DNA of 64,000 bases from Bifidobacterium platyrrhinorum (lineage in GTDB: Bacteria; Actinomycetota; Actinomycetes; Actinomycetales; Bifidobacteriaceae), in NCBI RefSeq assembly GCF_010667645.1, contig NZ_WHZV01000002.1:19913-83912 (forward strand), in the 5' to 3' direction. The notes beneath the pieces were generated by a model, which was given only the letters and a program-made list of their open reading frames with translations, had not been told where the DNA came from and did no database searches. Positions 1 through 8,524 of this stretch are shown in pieces. A program made the translations under genes and the position numbers. Every line of letters starts with the position of its first letter. Position 1 is the first letter of the stretch.

Positions 1-300
1 CGACATCAACACCGGTCAGATGCGCTACGGTGAGCAGCGTCTTTCGTATGACCGTGATCATAATGGCTGGTACTACTTCGAACCGGGCACCGGCGCGATG
101 GCCCATGGTGTGCGTTGGATGACGTCCAATGGCGGTAAGTGGGTGTATTACGACATCAACACCGGTCAGATGCGCTACGGTGAGCAGCGTCTTTCGTATG
201 ACCGTGATCATAATGGCTGGTACTACTTTGCCCCCGGTACCGGTGCGATGGCCCATGGTTGGACTTCGCTTCCGGACCGCAGAAAAGTCTTCTACGACAG
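1..300 (+). repeat. Two tandem 150-bp units in the surface-protein gene
   Basis: Positions 1-150 and 151-300 are consecutive copies of a 150-bp coding unit (50 codons). The first ~78 bases of the copies are identical and the remainder has diverged. The period is a multiple of three, so gain or loss of a unit keeps the frame. More copies may lie to the left of the window. Confidence 0.85.
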
Positions 301-571
301 GAATTCCGGCCAAATGGTGTATGGCTGGCAGACTATCGACGGCAAGCGTTATTACTTCAATAAGGCTACTGGTAACTTGGAGAAATCGGAGAATCCGTCA
401 GTGGCCTCCAAGGTATGGTGGGTGGTCACATCCACTTCGCACGTCTACCATACGAAAAAGAATTGCCCTTCGCTACGAGCCGCCAACCAGCGGAATGTGA
501 GAGAGGGGACTTTGGAACAGGCGCAGAGAGCAGGATATTCAAGATTGTGCAAAAATTGCGAACATCTCTAA
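2..571 (+). CDS. Surface protein with cell-wall/glucan-binding repeats, C-terminal part
   Basis: The frame is open at the left edge, so only the C-terminal ~190 residues are present. They consist of aromatic/glycine repeats (GWYYF.PGTGAMAHG, WVYYDINTGQM, RYYFNKATG) typical of choline-binding/glucan-binding modules, which hold extracellular proteins on wall polymers. The last ~55 residues form a separate small domain with paired cysteine/histidine motifs (VYHTKKNCPSL ... GYSRLCKNCEHL), which looks like a metal-binding knuckle. The catalytic part, if any, lies outside the window. The gene ends 22 bases before a strong hairpin. Repeat-module identity is confident; the protein's role is not. Confidence 0.8.
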   Translation, partial: DINTGQMRYGEQRLSYDRDHNGWYYFEPGTGAMAHGVRWMTSNGGKWVYYDINTGQMRYGEQRLSYDRDHNGWYYFAPGTGAMAHGWTSLPDRRKVFYDRNSGQMVYGWQTIDGKRYYFNKATGNLEKSENPSVASKVWWVVTSTSHVYHTKKNCPSLRAANQRNVREGTLEQAQRAGYSRLCKNCEHL

Positions 572-592
572 TGCTCTGAAGTTCCAGTAAAG

Positions 593-626
593 CGTAGACG
601 CCCAGTCGATAAACTGGGCGTCTACG
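593..626. terminator. Bidirectional hairpin terminator
   Basis: A 14-bp perfect inverted repeat (593-606 and 613-626; arm CGTAGACGCCCAGT, 6-base loop) lies between two convergent genes, the surface protein and the GT2 enzyme. It is placed to stop transcription from both sides. Confidence 0.8.
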
Positions 627-687
627 TATAAGTAGAGGGTTAAAAGTGTTGCCGCGCGTTAGGTTATGCACGGCAACATGTCGGCAG

Positions 688-1713
688 TCACAACGTGGTT
701 TCGATGCGGTAGCGGGGCCGGTGCTTGGATTCCATGTAAATCTTGCCCACGTATTCTCCTACGATGCCGAGGGACACCATGATGAGTCCACCAATGAGCC
801 AGATGGAACACATCATGGATCCCCAGCCGGCGATGGTGTGTCCGAAGCCAAGCGAGACGAGTACGTAGATGAACATGGCAATGGCCACGAGAATGGAGAT
901 GATGCCGGCTCCGGTGACAAAGCTCAGCGGTTTCGTGGAGAATGAGGTAATGCCTTGGATGGCGAAGGCGATCATCTTCTTCAGCGGGTATTTGGATTCG
1001 CCGGCCTCGCGTTCGCCGCGTTCGTAGTAGACCTTGCTGGTCTGGTATCCGAGCGTGGGCACGATGCCGCGTAGGAACAGGTTGACCTCGTGGTATTCGG
1101 ACAGGGCATCAAGTGCCTCTCGGCTCATGAGACGATAATCGGCATGGTCGGGAACCGTCTCGGCACCCATCCATTCGAACACCCTGTAGAAGGCTTCGGC
1201 GGTGTTGCGCTTGAACCAGGTATCTTTCTTTCGTGCGGAACGCACGCCGTAGACGACTTCGTCGCCGTTCTTGAAGTTGTGGATGAACTCGTCTACCGCG
1301 TTGACGTCGTCTTGCAGGTCGGCGTCCATCGAAATTGCAGCGTCGCAGCCTTGGGTGAGGGCGGTCATCAGACCAGCGAGCAACGCGTTCTGATGACCGC
1401 GGTTGTGGGAGAGTTTCACCCCACCGAACACGGTCGGATCGGATTCGTGGAGCTTGCAAATGATGTTCCAGGTGGCATCCTTCGACCCGTCATCCACGAA
1501 CAGGATGCGGCTCGTTTCGTCGATCTTGCCGGTTCCGGTGAGACCACGGTACTTGGCGAGCAGCACTTCGGCCGTATGCTCGAGCCCTTCAGCCTCGTTG
1601 TAGCAGGGAAGCACGAAGTAAATGGTGGGCTTGTTCCGATTCATTGAACTGTTGGAATCGTCTATAGCGGTATCGGCGAAACCTGCATCACGTGTGCTGG
1701 TGTCGAAGGTCAT
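688..1713 (-). CDS. GtrB/DPM1-like polyprenyl-phosphate glycosyltransferase (GT2)
   Basis: A 341-residue family 2 glycosyltransferase. The nucleotide-sugar fold starts near residue 30 (IYFVLPCYNEAEGL) and has the metal-binding motif SMDADLQDD near residue 125. Two hydrophobic segments close the protein (about residues 260-285 and 295-320). This GT-A plus two-helix layout is that of enzymes that move a sugar from a nucleotide donor to undecaprenyl or dolichyl phosphate at the inner membrane face. The lipid-linked sugar is then used outside by GT-C enzymes; a GT39-like protein and two possible GT-C proteins occur in this window. The start has AGAGGAC upstream. The transferred sugar is unknown. 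Confidence 0.85.
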   Translation of the reverse strand: MTFDTSTRDAGFADTAIDDSNSSMNRNKPTIYFVLPCYNEAEGLEHTAEVLLAKYRGLTGTGKIDETSRILFVDDGSKDATWNIICKLHESDPTVFGGVKLSHNRGHQNALLAGLMTALTQGCDAAISMDADLQDDVNAVDEFIHNFKNGDEVVYGVRSARKKDTWFKRNTAEAFYRVFEWMGAETVPDHADYRLMSREALDALSEYHEVNLFLRGIVPTLGYQTSKVYYERGEREAGESKYPLKKMIAFAIQGITSFSTKPLSFVTGAGIISILVAIAMFIYVLVSLGFGHTIAGWGSMMCSIWLIGGLIMVSLGIVGEYVGKIYMESKHRPRYRIETTL

Positions 1714-1831
1714 TCTCTTGTCCTCTTTGGTAGTCCGTGCCTATGCGCTATGGACAGTTTACCCGTCTGGAGCTGTTCGGTCGATTATTGGCGTAAGCAT
1801 CTTGCGCATATGCTTGTTCTGCAAGCTGAGG

Positions 1832-3400
1832 TCAACGGAACAAGATGGATGTGCCTTTTACAGCGAGTAAGAATGGACTTGCCGGTAGATTGTTCGCATT
1901 GTATAGCAAGCTTTCTCCCGTGGGATAGCCGCTCCATAGATACCGTACTTGGGTGATGGTCTTCACATTATCGGAATGCACTATCACCTTTTCTCCTTGT
2001 ATGACGGCAGTCGCACTATGAAAGACTCCGTCGATACCGGCGACCTCGAATCCTTGCAACGGCACCATGGCTGTGCTGAGTAGGTTTGCGGATGTGGCGG
2101 AGAGGGTGTAGTTCGGCCGGAGTGCTTGCAAACCTTCGGCTGTGTGCGCATGGAAGTCAATGATTACAGTGGAATTGTCCGTTTCCACTGGTGTGGCAGA
2201 CTTGGCTTGAGGTCCTGTCGCCACCGTCTTTCCGGCGGATAAGGCATACCACTGGTCAGCCATGCGCGAGGCGAGGATATCCTTTCCTAGGGGGTGAATG
2301 ACCTTTGCAGTGCCTTTATCGGTGTCCAAAGAGATGGTCATCGACAGATTTTTCGTGGTGTCCACAGCTTTGCTGAACAGTATGTTGGCTTGCGCTTGCC
2401 GTACGAGGGGCGTGTAGGCGTAACCAGGATAGCGGGCTAATTGAACGTACAGGAATGGTAGATCTGCATCATCGAACGTTTCACGGTACTGGTTGATCAG
2501 TGTGGCGAAGTTGGTCTCGTACTGCAGAGCAGGGGCCTCTTCTGCTGCGTCGTTTTCTCCTTGATACCACAGAATGCCGGCAACGGCATATCCTGCCAGC
2601 GGGGCGATGTGGTTGGCATAGATGTCTCCGCCTTTGAGATGCCGTGCGATGTCGGTACCTCCCCATGCGGTCTGAATGATGCCGATGGGGACCTTCGGGG
2701 AATGTGAGCGCAGTTGTTTGGCGAAAAGCTGAGGGAGATACCCTAGATATTGCGAGTTTGCAGTGGTGGCGGATACCCAAGTCTGCCCATTGATCGTGCT
2801 GAGTGGCAGTTCATTACCGGCAGTGGAATGCGCAAGTTTGATGAATCGGATATATCTGTCATTTACCGGTGTGGGGAGGTTGGTCGCGTTGAAAAGCCCC
2901 TGTACATTGGCGTTGAAGCTATCAATTGTTCCGTAGTAGTCATGCTGGTTGAGCTCCATATTGGACTGACCGCCCATAATGAACACGTCTCCTACATAGA
3001 CATTGCGAATAGTAGCGACTGTCCGATCTGCTATACGGAATTTGAGCGTATAGGCTTTGAGCTGCGCAGGCACTTTTTTTATGACGATAGTAAATTTGGA
3101 GCCCTCATGCACAGTGGTTGCGGATTTATACTGCCTGCTTCCGCTAACGAGTAGTGCTTCGAGTCGTACGGTATTGTTGCCTAGCTCGCCTTGGACAGTG
3201 CCATGCAAGCGTATAGGCTTATTCCGCTGCAAAACCATGCCCTCGGAGTAGTAGTTCGGTAGTTGCAATGTTGCACTGGGGTCTTGCGAAGATTGTGAAG
3301 TCTGAGCGGGTTGAGATGAGAGGGAGCAACCGGCCAGCAATGTCATACTAAGAAATGCGATAATCGCGGTGCGTGCGCTTTTCATGAAGATTCCGCTCAT
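1832..3400 (-). CDS. Sialate O-acetylesterase-like SGNH lipoprotein
   Basis: A 522-residue secreted lipoprotein with a short basic N-terminus, a hydrophobic stretch and the lipobox LLAGC near residue 25. It resembles the SASA family: YYSEGMVLQR near the start of the mature chain, GQSNMELN (block I with the nucleophilic serine), WYQGEND, and a late IHPLGKDILASRMADQ that supplies the catalytic histidine. Such enzymes remove O-acetyl groups from sialic acids or other sugars. Its place beside an acyltransferase-3 gene suggests opposed addition and removal of acyl groups on a surface glycan, though dietary or host glycans are also possible. A second ATG five codons in (3385) is a possible start. 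Confidence 0.8.
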   Translation of the reverse strand: MSGIFMKSARTAIIAFLSMTLLAGCSLSSQPAQTSQSSQDPSATLQLPNYYSEGMVLQRNKPIRLHGTVQGELGNNTVRLEALLVSGSRQYKSATTVHEGSKFTIVIKKVPAQLKAYTLKFRIADRTVATIRNVYVGDVFIMGGQSNMELNQHDYYGTIDSFNANVQGLFNATNLPTPVNDRYIRFIKLAHSTAGNELPLSTINGQTWVSATTANSQYLGYLPQLFAKQLRSHSPKVPIGIIQTAWGGTDIARHLKGGDIYANHIAPLAGYAVAGILWYQGENDAAEEAPALQYETNFATLINQYRETFDDADLPFLYVQLARYPGYAYTPLVRQAQANILFSKAVDTTKNLSMTISLDTDKGTAKVIHPLGKDILASRMADQWYALSAGKTVATGPQAKSATPVETDNSTVIIDFHAHTAEGLQALRPNYTLSATSANLLSTAMVPLQGFEVAGIDGVFHSATAVIQGEKVIVHSDNVKTITQVRYLWSGYPTGESLLYNANNLPASPFLLAVKGTSILFR

Positions 3401-3631
3401 TGACAGGGACTCTTTCCGTCTGTTGGGTGAACTGTTGTATATCCTACTTTGCGATATGCAAAGACTGGGTTGTTTGGTGGGTATAGAGGCTCAAGTAGGA
3501 GTTGTCGGCCAAAGAGACACTCCTGAACTTTGGCCGGGCATGTGAACCTATAGGTTGTGTGGCCGCGGCGCTATATTATAACAGCCATATTGCGGCGCGA
3601 CGGCATACGATGAGAAAGGATAGGACTGAGC

Positions 3632-4726
3632 ATGGAGTCCGATCGTTCCTTGAAGCGGCAGAGAAGATCAGGAATTGAGTTATTGCGTATCATTGCCATG
3701 TATCTGATTGTTGTCCACCATATGGTAATTCATAATTCCTTTGATTTTATGGCACAGCCAGATTCTTTTAGAAAAGTGTTTCTTGGACTATTTGAATATC
3801 TGCCTGGAAAAATCGGAATCGCATTATTTTTTATAGCATCGGCTTGGTTCTTGTCGGTCGGAAACCAGACCTTGGAAAAATCGTGCAAAAAGATTTGGGT
3901 TCTGGAACGAGAGTTGTTGTTCTGGAGTCTTGCGGGTCTAGTGTTACGTTTAGTGGCTACTCCGATGCAAATGAACATAATGGATTTCGTGTCGGCGGTG
4001 TTCCCTGTAGCGACACAGCTCTGGTGGTATGCAACCAGTTATGTATTATTCTTGCTATTTCTTCCTTTTTTGATGTCGGGATTGAAATCGTTGGGTAGCT
4101 TACGGCATAAGCGTCTGATTTTCTGTATGGTCGCGGTGTGGGGGGTGCTTTACCTAATTCCGGGTGCTGCCCTCAACATTGGATTGGATCTGACAGGATT
4201 CATCTACATATATGTATTGATTACCTACCATCGGTGGTATATGCGTCCTATGAAAACGAAGACAGTGTGGCTTATATTTATCTTAAGTGCACTGCTACTG
4301 TTGTTCTGGAATGTTACGCTGGAGCTGTTGTATGTGGGACAATCATGGGACCTATATGGAGTGTTGTTCCTAGTTGTTGATCGTGAATGGTCTTTGCCCG
4401 TGCTGATATTCAGTTTCAGTATGTTTTTGCTTTTTGAGCGATTGCAATTGCAGTCGCGAGTGATTAATTATATTGCGACGTTAACTTTTGGTGTCTATCT
4501 GATAACAGACCATCCATTCGTGCGGGATCTACTTTGGAAGAAAATATTTGATTTTAATAAATATTATTATCTGAATTATCCGGTTGTGCGAATGCTGGCT
4601 ATCGTTGTGGTAGTTTACTGCTGTGCAGCAGTGCTGGAGCTTATCCGAAAATCAATATTTAAATATACGGTTGATATGGGTCAAGGGAAGCTATTCGCAT
4701 TTATTTGGAAGAAAGTCACAATTTAA
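3632..4726 (+). CDS. Acyltransferase family 3 (OafA-like) membrane protein
   Basis: A 364-residue protein with about ten hydrophobic helices. The N-terminus (RSGIELLRIIAMYLIVVHH) matches the first helix of acyltransferase-3 proteins, which carries a conserved His pair. These enzymes O-acetylate extracellular or lipid-linked sugars. The gene is clearly richer in A and T than the flanking genes and uses codons rare nearby, a sign of recent acquisition. It is transcribed away from the esterase gene across a 231-base divergent region that contains a small inverted repeat (CGGCCAAAG at 3506-3514 with its complement at 3528-3536). GAAAGGA lies upstream of the start. Confidence 0.82.
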   Translation: MESDRSLKRQRRSGIELLRIIAMYLIVVHHMVIHNSFDFMAQPDSFRKVFLGLFEYLPGKIGIALFFIASAWFLSVGNQTLEKSCKKIWVLERELLFWSLAGLVLRLVATPMQMNIMDFVSAVFPVATQLWWYATSYVLFLLFLPFLMSGLKSLGSLRHKRLIFCMVAVWGVLYLIPGAALNIGLDLTGFIYIYVLITYHRWYMRPMKTKTVWLIFILSALLLLFWNVTLELLYVGQSWDLYGVLFLVVDREWSLPVLIFSFSMFLLFERLQLQSRVINYIATLTFGVYLITDHPFVRDLLWKKIFDFNKYYYLNYPVVRMLAIVVVVYCCAAVLELIRKSIFKYTVDMGQGKLFAFIWKKVTI

Positions 4727-4728
4727 TT

Positions 4729-4772
4729 ATAGCCATGGCAGAACTTGAACATGAATTTTCTGCCATGGCTAT
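4729..4772. terminator. Bidirectional hairpin terminator
   Basis: A 14-bp perfect inverted repeat (4729-4742, arm ATAGCCATGGCAGA; 4759-4772) lies between the convergent acyltransferase and GT39-like genes. A short T run follows it on the plus strand. Confidence 0.8.
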
Positions 4773-4787
4773 ACTTTTGCCGATAGG

Positions 4788-6404
4788 CTACTTAGACCAT
4801 ATGATAGCAGGTATCTTGTTGTAAATCAGGCTTGCCAAACCCCAGCATCCGGCTGCTGCAAGGGGGAGTGGGAGGAGTGCTGCCGGGAATGCATACTGCG
4901 CCTTGGCTTCCCAAAGCAGATAGATAAGGAAGAATCCTGTCGTTGCTATTGCTGACACTATTGTGTTTATATTTGTTTTCCTATTTTTTATAAGGGAAAA
5001 TGCTACTCCGGCAAATGTAAGAGTCTGCATAGCGTCAGAAATAAACATGGTTAATTTATATATTTTGCCGTAATAGACCGAATGGGCGATTGGGCTTATC
5101 GGTCTACTGGACATGGGTTTCCCATGTGGGTCGGCGGTGATTGACCAGTTGCTATTGAGAATGCTCTCATACGTTGGATCACACCAAATCCAGGCTTCCT
5201 TGTGGGAAAAATATCGTATTGCGTATAAAGGATTACTTGTGAAGTCGTGGATTGAGGCATGAATTGATTGCAGAGACTCTCGGTTGGCCTGTTTTGGGTC
5301 ATAGTTATTCATCCAAGACCATACATAGCCATTGAACCCTCCAGAATTATTTAATACATCAGGGTCTTGTGGGCGTTGTAGTCCCATGGCTATCCATGTG
5401 GTTTTAGGTAATCCGTTGTCAAGACGAACATGATACTTATGGGTAACGCATGCGTTGAATCCGCTCGTACATACGATATAAATCAACAAAGTTGTGGCAA
5501 TGGCTGCAAGGCTTTTCTTAGTGTTGTCTCTGATTGCTGTTACGCCCCATGCAATGCTCATTGCCATCAAGATGACAATCATTGTGGACTTTAGCATTAT
5601 GCTTATTGTAATCAGGAAGGCTGCGTAAATATTGTATTTGAATACCCTATCTTCGATAGCTATTTGCTGAAAATATAATGCAGCTAGGGCAAAGGGGATA
5701 GCTGGAAGGTTTCCATAAGCGAAGGTTGAATATAGGATAATGGGCCAGCTTAGTGTGATGAGTAATGCTGAAACATTCGCAACTTCATTGTTGAATATTT
5801 TTCCTGTATATAGAATTACGATGAATGCGGTTGCTGCGGCTGCCATAGAATTAACCAACTCGATAGCGAGATAGGTTTGATCTTGTCCGAAAACATACCG
5901 TAATATTTTTATAAGGACAACATACGGGGTCTGAAATGGGAACCGTTCCATATATGCGCCGGGCGCCCATTTGTCTCCGTAATCATGTCCTAACTGGGAT
6001 GCCGCAACAATTAAATCCTTGGAATCCCAATCTGGGAATGAATTAGACATTATTGCCCATGAAATAGCTGCAATGCCTACATAGATTGACACTATTAGCG
6101 CACTGACTTTGCTATCTATTTTCTTGAGCCAGCCAGTTGCCTTTAGGGTTGTGATAATAGCTAATATTATTGCGATGCCAATAATGACAAGCGGAGTGGT
6201 GCCGTGTTTGTACTCCACTCCCTCCGTGTAGTGCGGATAGTGTATTGTTACGAATAATGTGGCGCAGGCAAGTAAAGAAAACAGTATTCCTGCTGCCCAC
6301 AGGAAGAACGATGTTAAATATCCATAAATCAGAGTTCTTCCATCCTGGGTTTCAATTCGTTGCGCAATTTTGTTTTGCGATTGTTTATTTAACATAACCG
6401 TCAT
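4788..6404 (-). CDS. GT39-like (PMT/ArnT type) membrane glycosyltransferase
   Basis: A 538-residue, AT-rich protein with about a dozen hydrophobic segments. After the first long loop the segment FPDWDSKDLIVAA carries acidic residues where GT-C enzymes place the catalytic Asp, followed by MERFPFQTPYVVLIKILRY, a layout typical of dolichyl-phosphate-mannose-protein mannosyltransferase-like (GT39/GT83) proteins. Such enzymes take a sugar from a polyprenyl-phosphate carrier on the outer membrane face. The GtrB-like enzyme at 688-1713 could make the donor. Donor and acceptor are unknown. Its base composition matches the acyltransferase and differs from the GlfT2-like gene upstream. Confidence 0.75.
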   Translation of the reverse strand: MTVMLNKQSQNKIAQRIETQDGRTLIYGYLTSFFLWAAGILFSLLACATLFVTIHYPHYTEGVEYKHGTTPLVIIGIAIILAIITTLKATGWLKKIDSKVSALIVSIYVGIAAISWAIMSNSFPDWDSKDLIVAASQLGHDYGDKWAPGAYMERFPFQTPYVVLIKILRYVFGQDQTYLAIELVNSMAAAATAFIVILYTGKIFNNEVANVSALLITLSWPIILYSTFAYGNLPAIPFALAALYFQQIAIEDRVFKYNIYAAFLITISIMLKSTMIVILMAMSIAWGVTAIRDNTKKSLAAIATTLLIYIVCTSGFNACVTHKYHVRLDNGLPKTTWIAMGLQRPQDPDVLNNSGGFNGYVWSWMNNYDPKQANRESLQSIHASIHDFTSNPLYAIRYFSHKEAWIWCDPTYESILNSNWSITADPHGKPMSSRPISPIAHSVYYGKIYKLTMFISDAMQTLTFAGVAFSLIKNRKTNINTIVSAIATTGFFLIYLLWEAKAQYAFPAALLPLPLAAAGCWGLASLIYNKIPAIIWSK

Positions 6405-6430
6405 ATTTGATTTATAGATGTCAAAATACT

Positions 6431-6474
6431 TAGTGGGAGATGGTCAGGTTCGCATTCTCCGCCATCTCCCACTA
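6431..6474. terminator. Hairpin terminator after the GlfT2-like gene
   Basis: A 13-bp perfect inverted repeat (6431-6443, arm TAGTGGGAGATGG; 6462-6474) lies just beyond the stop of the minus-strand galactofuranosyltransferase and before the next minus-strand gene, so it separates their transcription. Confidence 0.75.
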
Positions 6475-6489
6475 GAATTTACTGATGAT

Positions 6490-8388
6490 TTACTTCATTC
6501 CAAGATACTTTTTCCAGTAAGGAATGGAAGTCAGTTCCTTACTGGCACTCTTGTATTCCTCTTCAAGACATGTTCGGTGCTTTTTGAAGTATGCAAGGTC
6601 ACGCTTGTATCGCTTCATGATTTCGCCGTACTGCTTGAGGTCCTTGACACGAATCGTGCCTTTACGATTGAACCAGTCAACAGCAACGATGATATTCTCG
6701 CCGTGAATGCTGCCTGAAGGATAAACCCAGCCGGCGCTGGGAATCAGAGCGTAGTCCTTGCCGTAAATCTTTTTGGCACTGTGGGCACTTGCATGTAGTA
6801 CGCGTTGTCCGTTTTTGGTAAGGAAATCAAATGCTCGCTGTTGTAGTGAACGGGGTTTGTCGTTATCGATTTCCTGTCGGGTCAGCTTGGTAACATCGAA
6901 GCCTTCTAGGCCCATGTCGTCGGCCATCTTCTGCAGCTCCGGGAAGGAGACCAGCTTCTCCTTTTCACGGTTCGCCTGCATGAACTTCTCCTGGGCCACG
7001 GGCTGTTTGATGAAAGCGGGCCCCTTGAGGAAGTCCTCGAAACCTTTAAGGGCCAACGCCGCGTCCGTGTAGTTGAACTTTCGGAGCTCCAAATCAATCT
7101 GGTCGTGAAGTTCACGCAGGAATGTATCGATGCTGGGGGCAAGTCCGGTCGTCATCTGGGCAATCATGCCATTGCGGATGCTCTGGTAGCGTTCCACGGC
7201 GGCGTTGTAACGAATCTCGAACTTGGAATGCCAAATGCCGAGACCGTTCATCGTCATAAATGTGGGGTTGCAACGAATACCGTATTCCACATCATCGTAA
7301 CGGACAAACACCGGCAGGGGCATGCCGTTACGCTTGATGGCGCTCATGGGGATGCAGCAGTACCACCAAGCGGCGTAGCGCCGGCCGTCGCCGACGCGCA
7401 GGCTCTCGTCGTACGCCTCATTGAACACGATGTCGACGAACTTCGTGACCTGCAGCGGAATCTTGGCAGCCACGCAGACTCCGATGGAGGGATCGATGAA
7501 GCCGGTATCCTCCTTCATGTCCTGCACGTCTTCGTAGTTCAACATGGCACCGCTGATGAATGCCTCGGAGTATTCCGGCTTGACGATACGGAGCAAATTG
7601 TAGGTGCGCATGATGCTTTCGGGTGAGACTTCGACGTCATCATCCATGAGCAGTACATGGGTTGCGGGGACATCCTGCTCCATGGACTCGATCATGCCGC
7701 GAGCAAAGCCACCGGCACCGCCCACATTTTCGTTCGGTGAGACGGTCACCTTGTCGGTGCTGAGCTCCTTATACGGCAGCGTGCTGCCGTTGTCAATGAC
7801 ATGCATACGGAAATGCTGCGCGATGTCGTTATCGGAGCCAAGAATTTCTTTTTTCACCAATTCGATGTTCTTGGTGATGTAGGATTCCTTTTTGAATGTG
7901 GTGGTGGAAAGGGAAAGTTCGACATCCGCCAGTTCTCCGTCGATGTCCAGTGTGTAATACGCGTTGCGTGCGGAGACCGTGCCGGTGGTTTCGATTTGGA
8001 AGCCCACGAGCACCATATCTTCGTCGACGACGAGGTCGAGATCGACGGGTTGCCAGTCCTCGTTGGCAACGACTGCCATTGAGGCCGTGGGCTCAAGTTC
8101 GGGAACCGAAGACAGACGGTAGGCCTTGGTCTGCGTGATGGTGCATGCCGCCCCCTTGACTTCGATGTGCAGGTGGAAGCCGGTCGCACGAGTATACCTG
8201 AGCAGTTTCATCGTGGACAGACTGTTGAAATACGTGGTGAAATCGATGGTACCCGCTCCATCGATGGACCACTCGTGGGTATCCGGATCAATGTGCACCG
8301 GCTGATCGGTGCGGTAGTACATCGTCGGGTAGCTAAGCGCTCGTGGAGTCGTCTCCATGAGCACATTTGCGAAACGCATTGATGGCAT
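6490..8388 (-). CDS. GlfT2-like galactofuranosyltransferase, copy 1
   Basis: A 632-residue GT2 enzyme with the architecture of mycobacterial GlfT2: an N-terminal beta-rich domain of ~170 residues, a GT-A domain, and a C-terminal helical region. Visible motifs are GGAGGFARGM, the metal site MDDDVEVSPES near residue 249, WWYCCIP near 342, RYDDVEYG near 366 (catalytic base region) and WHSKFEI near 387. These match in order and spacing the DDD, WW, DD and WH residues known for GlfT2, which polymerises UDP-galactofuranose. GAGGTAAGG precedes the ATG. A paralogue lies at 13729-15735 and the UDP-Galf source at 24504-25691. Linkage and chain length are not predictable. Confidence 0.87.
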   Translation of the reverse strand: MPSMRFANVLMETTPRALSYPTMYYRTDQPVHIDPDTHEWSIDGAGTIDFTTYFNSLSTMKLLRYTRATGFHLHIEVKGAACTITQTKAYRLSSVPELEPTASMAVVANEDWQPVDLDLVVDEDMVLVGFQIETTGTVSARNAYYTLDIDGELADVELSLSTTTFKKESYITKNIELVKKEILGSDNDIAQHFRMHVIDNGSTLPYKELSTDKVTVSPNENVGGAGGFARGMIESMEQDVPATHVLLMDDDVEVSPESIMRTYNLLRIVKPEYSEAFISGAMLNYEDVQDMKEDTGFIDPSIGVCVAAKIPLQVTKFVDIVFNEAYDESLRVGDGRRYAAWWYCCIPMSAIKRNGMPLPVFVRYDDVEYGIRCNPTFMTMNGLGIWHSKFEIRYNAAVERYQSIRNGMIAQMTTGLAPSIDTFLRELHDQIDLELRKFNYTDAALALKGFEDFLKGPAFIKQPVAQEKFMQANREKEKLVSFPELQKMADDMGLEGFDVTKLTRQEIDNDKPRSLQQRAFDFLTKNGQRVLHASAHSAKKIYGKDYALIPSAGWVYPSGSIHGENIIVAVDWFNRKGTIRVKDLKQYGEIMKRYKRDLAYFKKHRTCLEEEYKSASKELTSIPYWKKYLGMK

Positions 8389-8524
8389 GTGCCCTTACCT
8401 CGCTATCAAAAAGTAATTATTCTCAACGCCTAAGGATACCCAACCCTCTTCGCAGAAGGGCGGGGGATAGTTGGTATGCGCACGAAGTACATACCAGCTG
8501 GGAACAGGACATATTCAATGAGAA

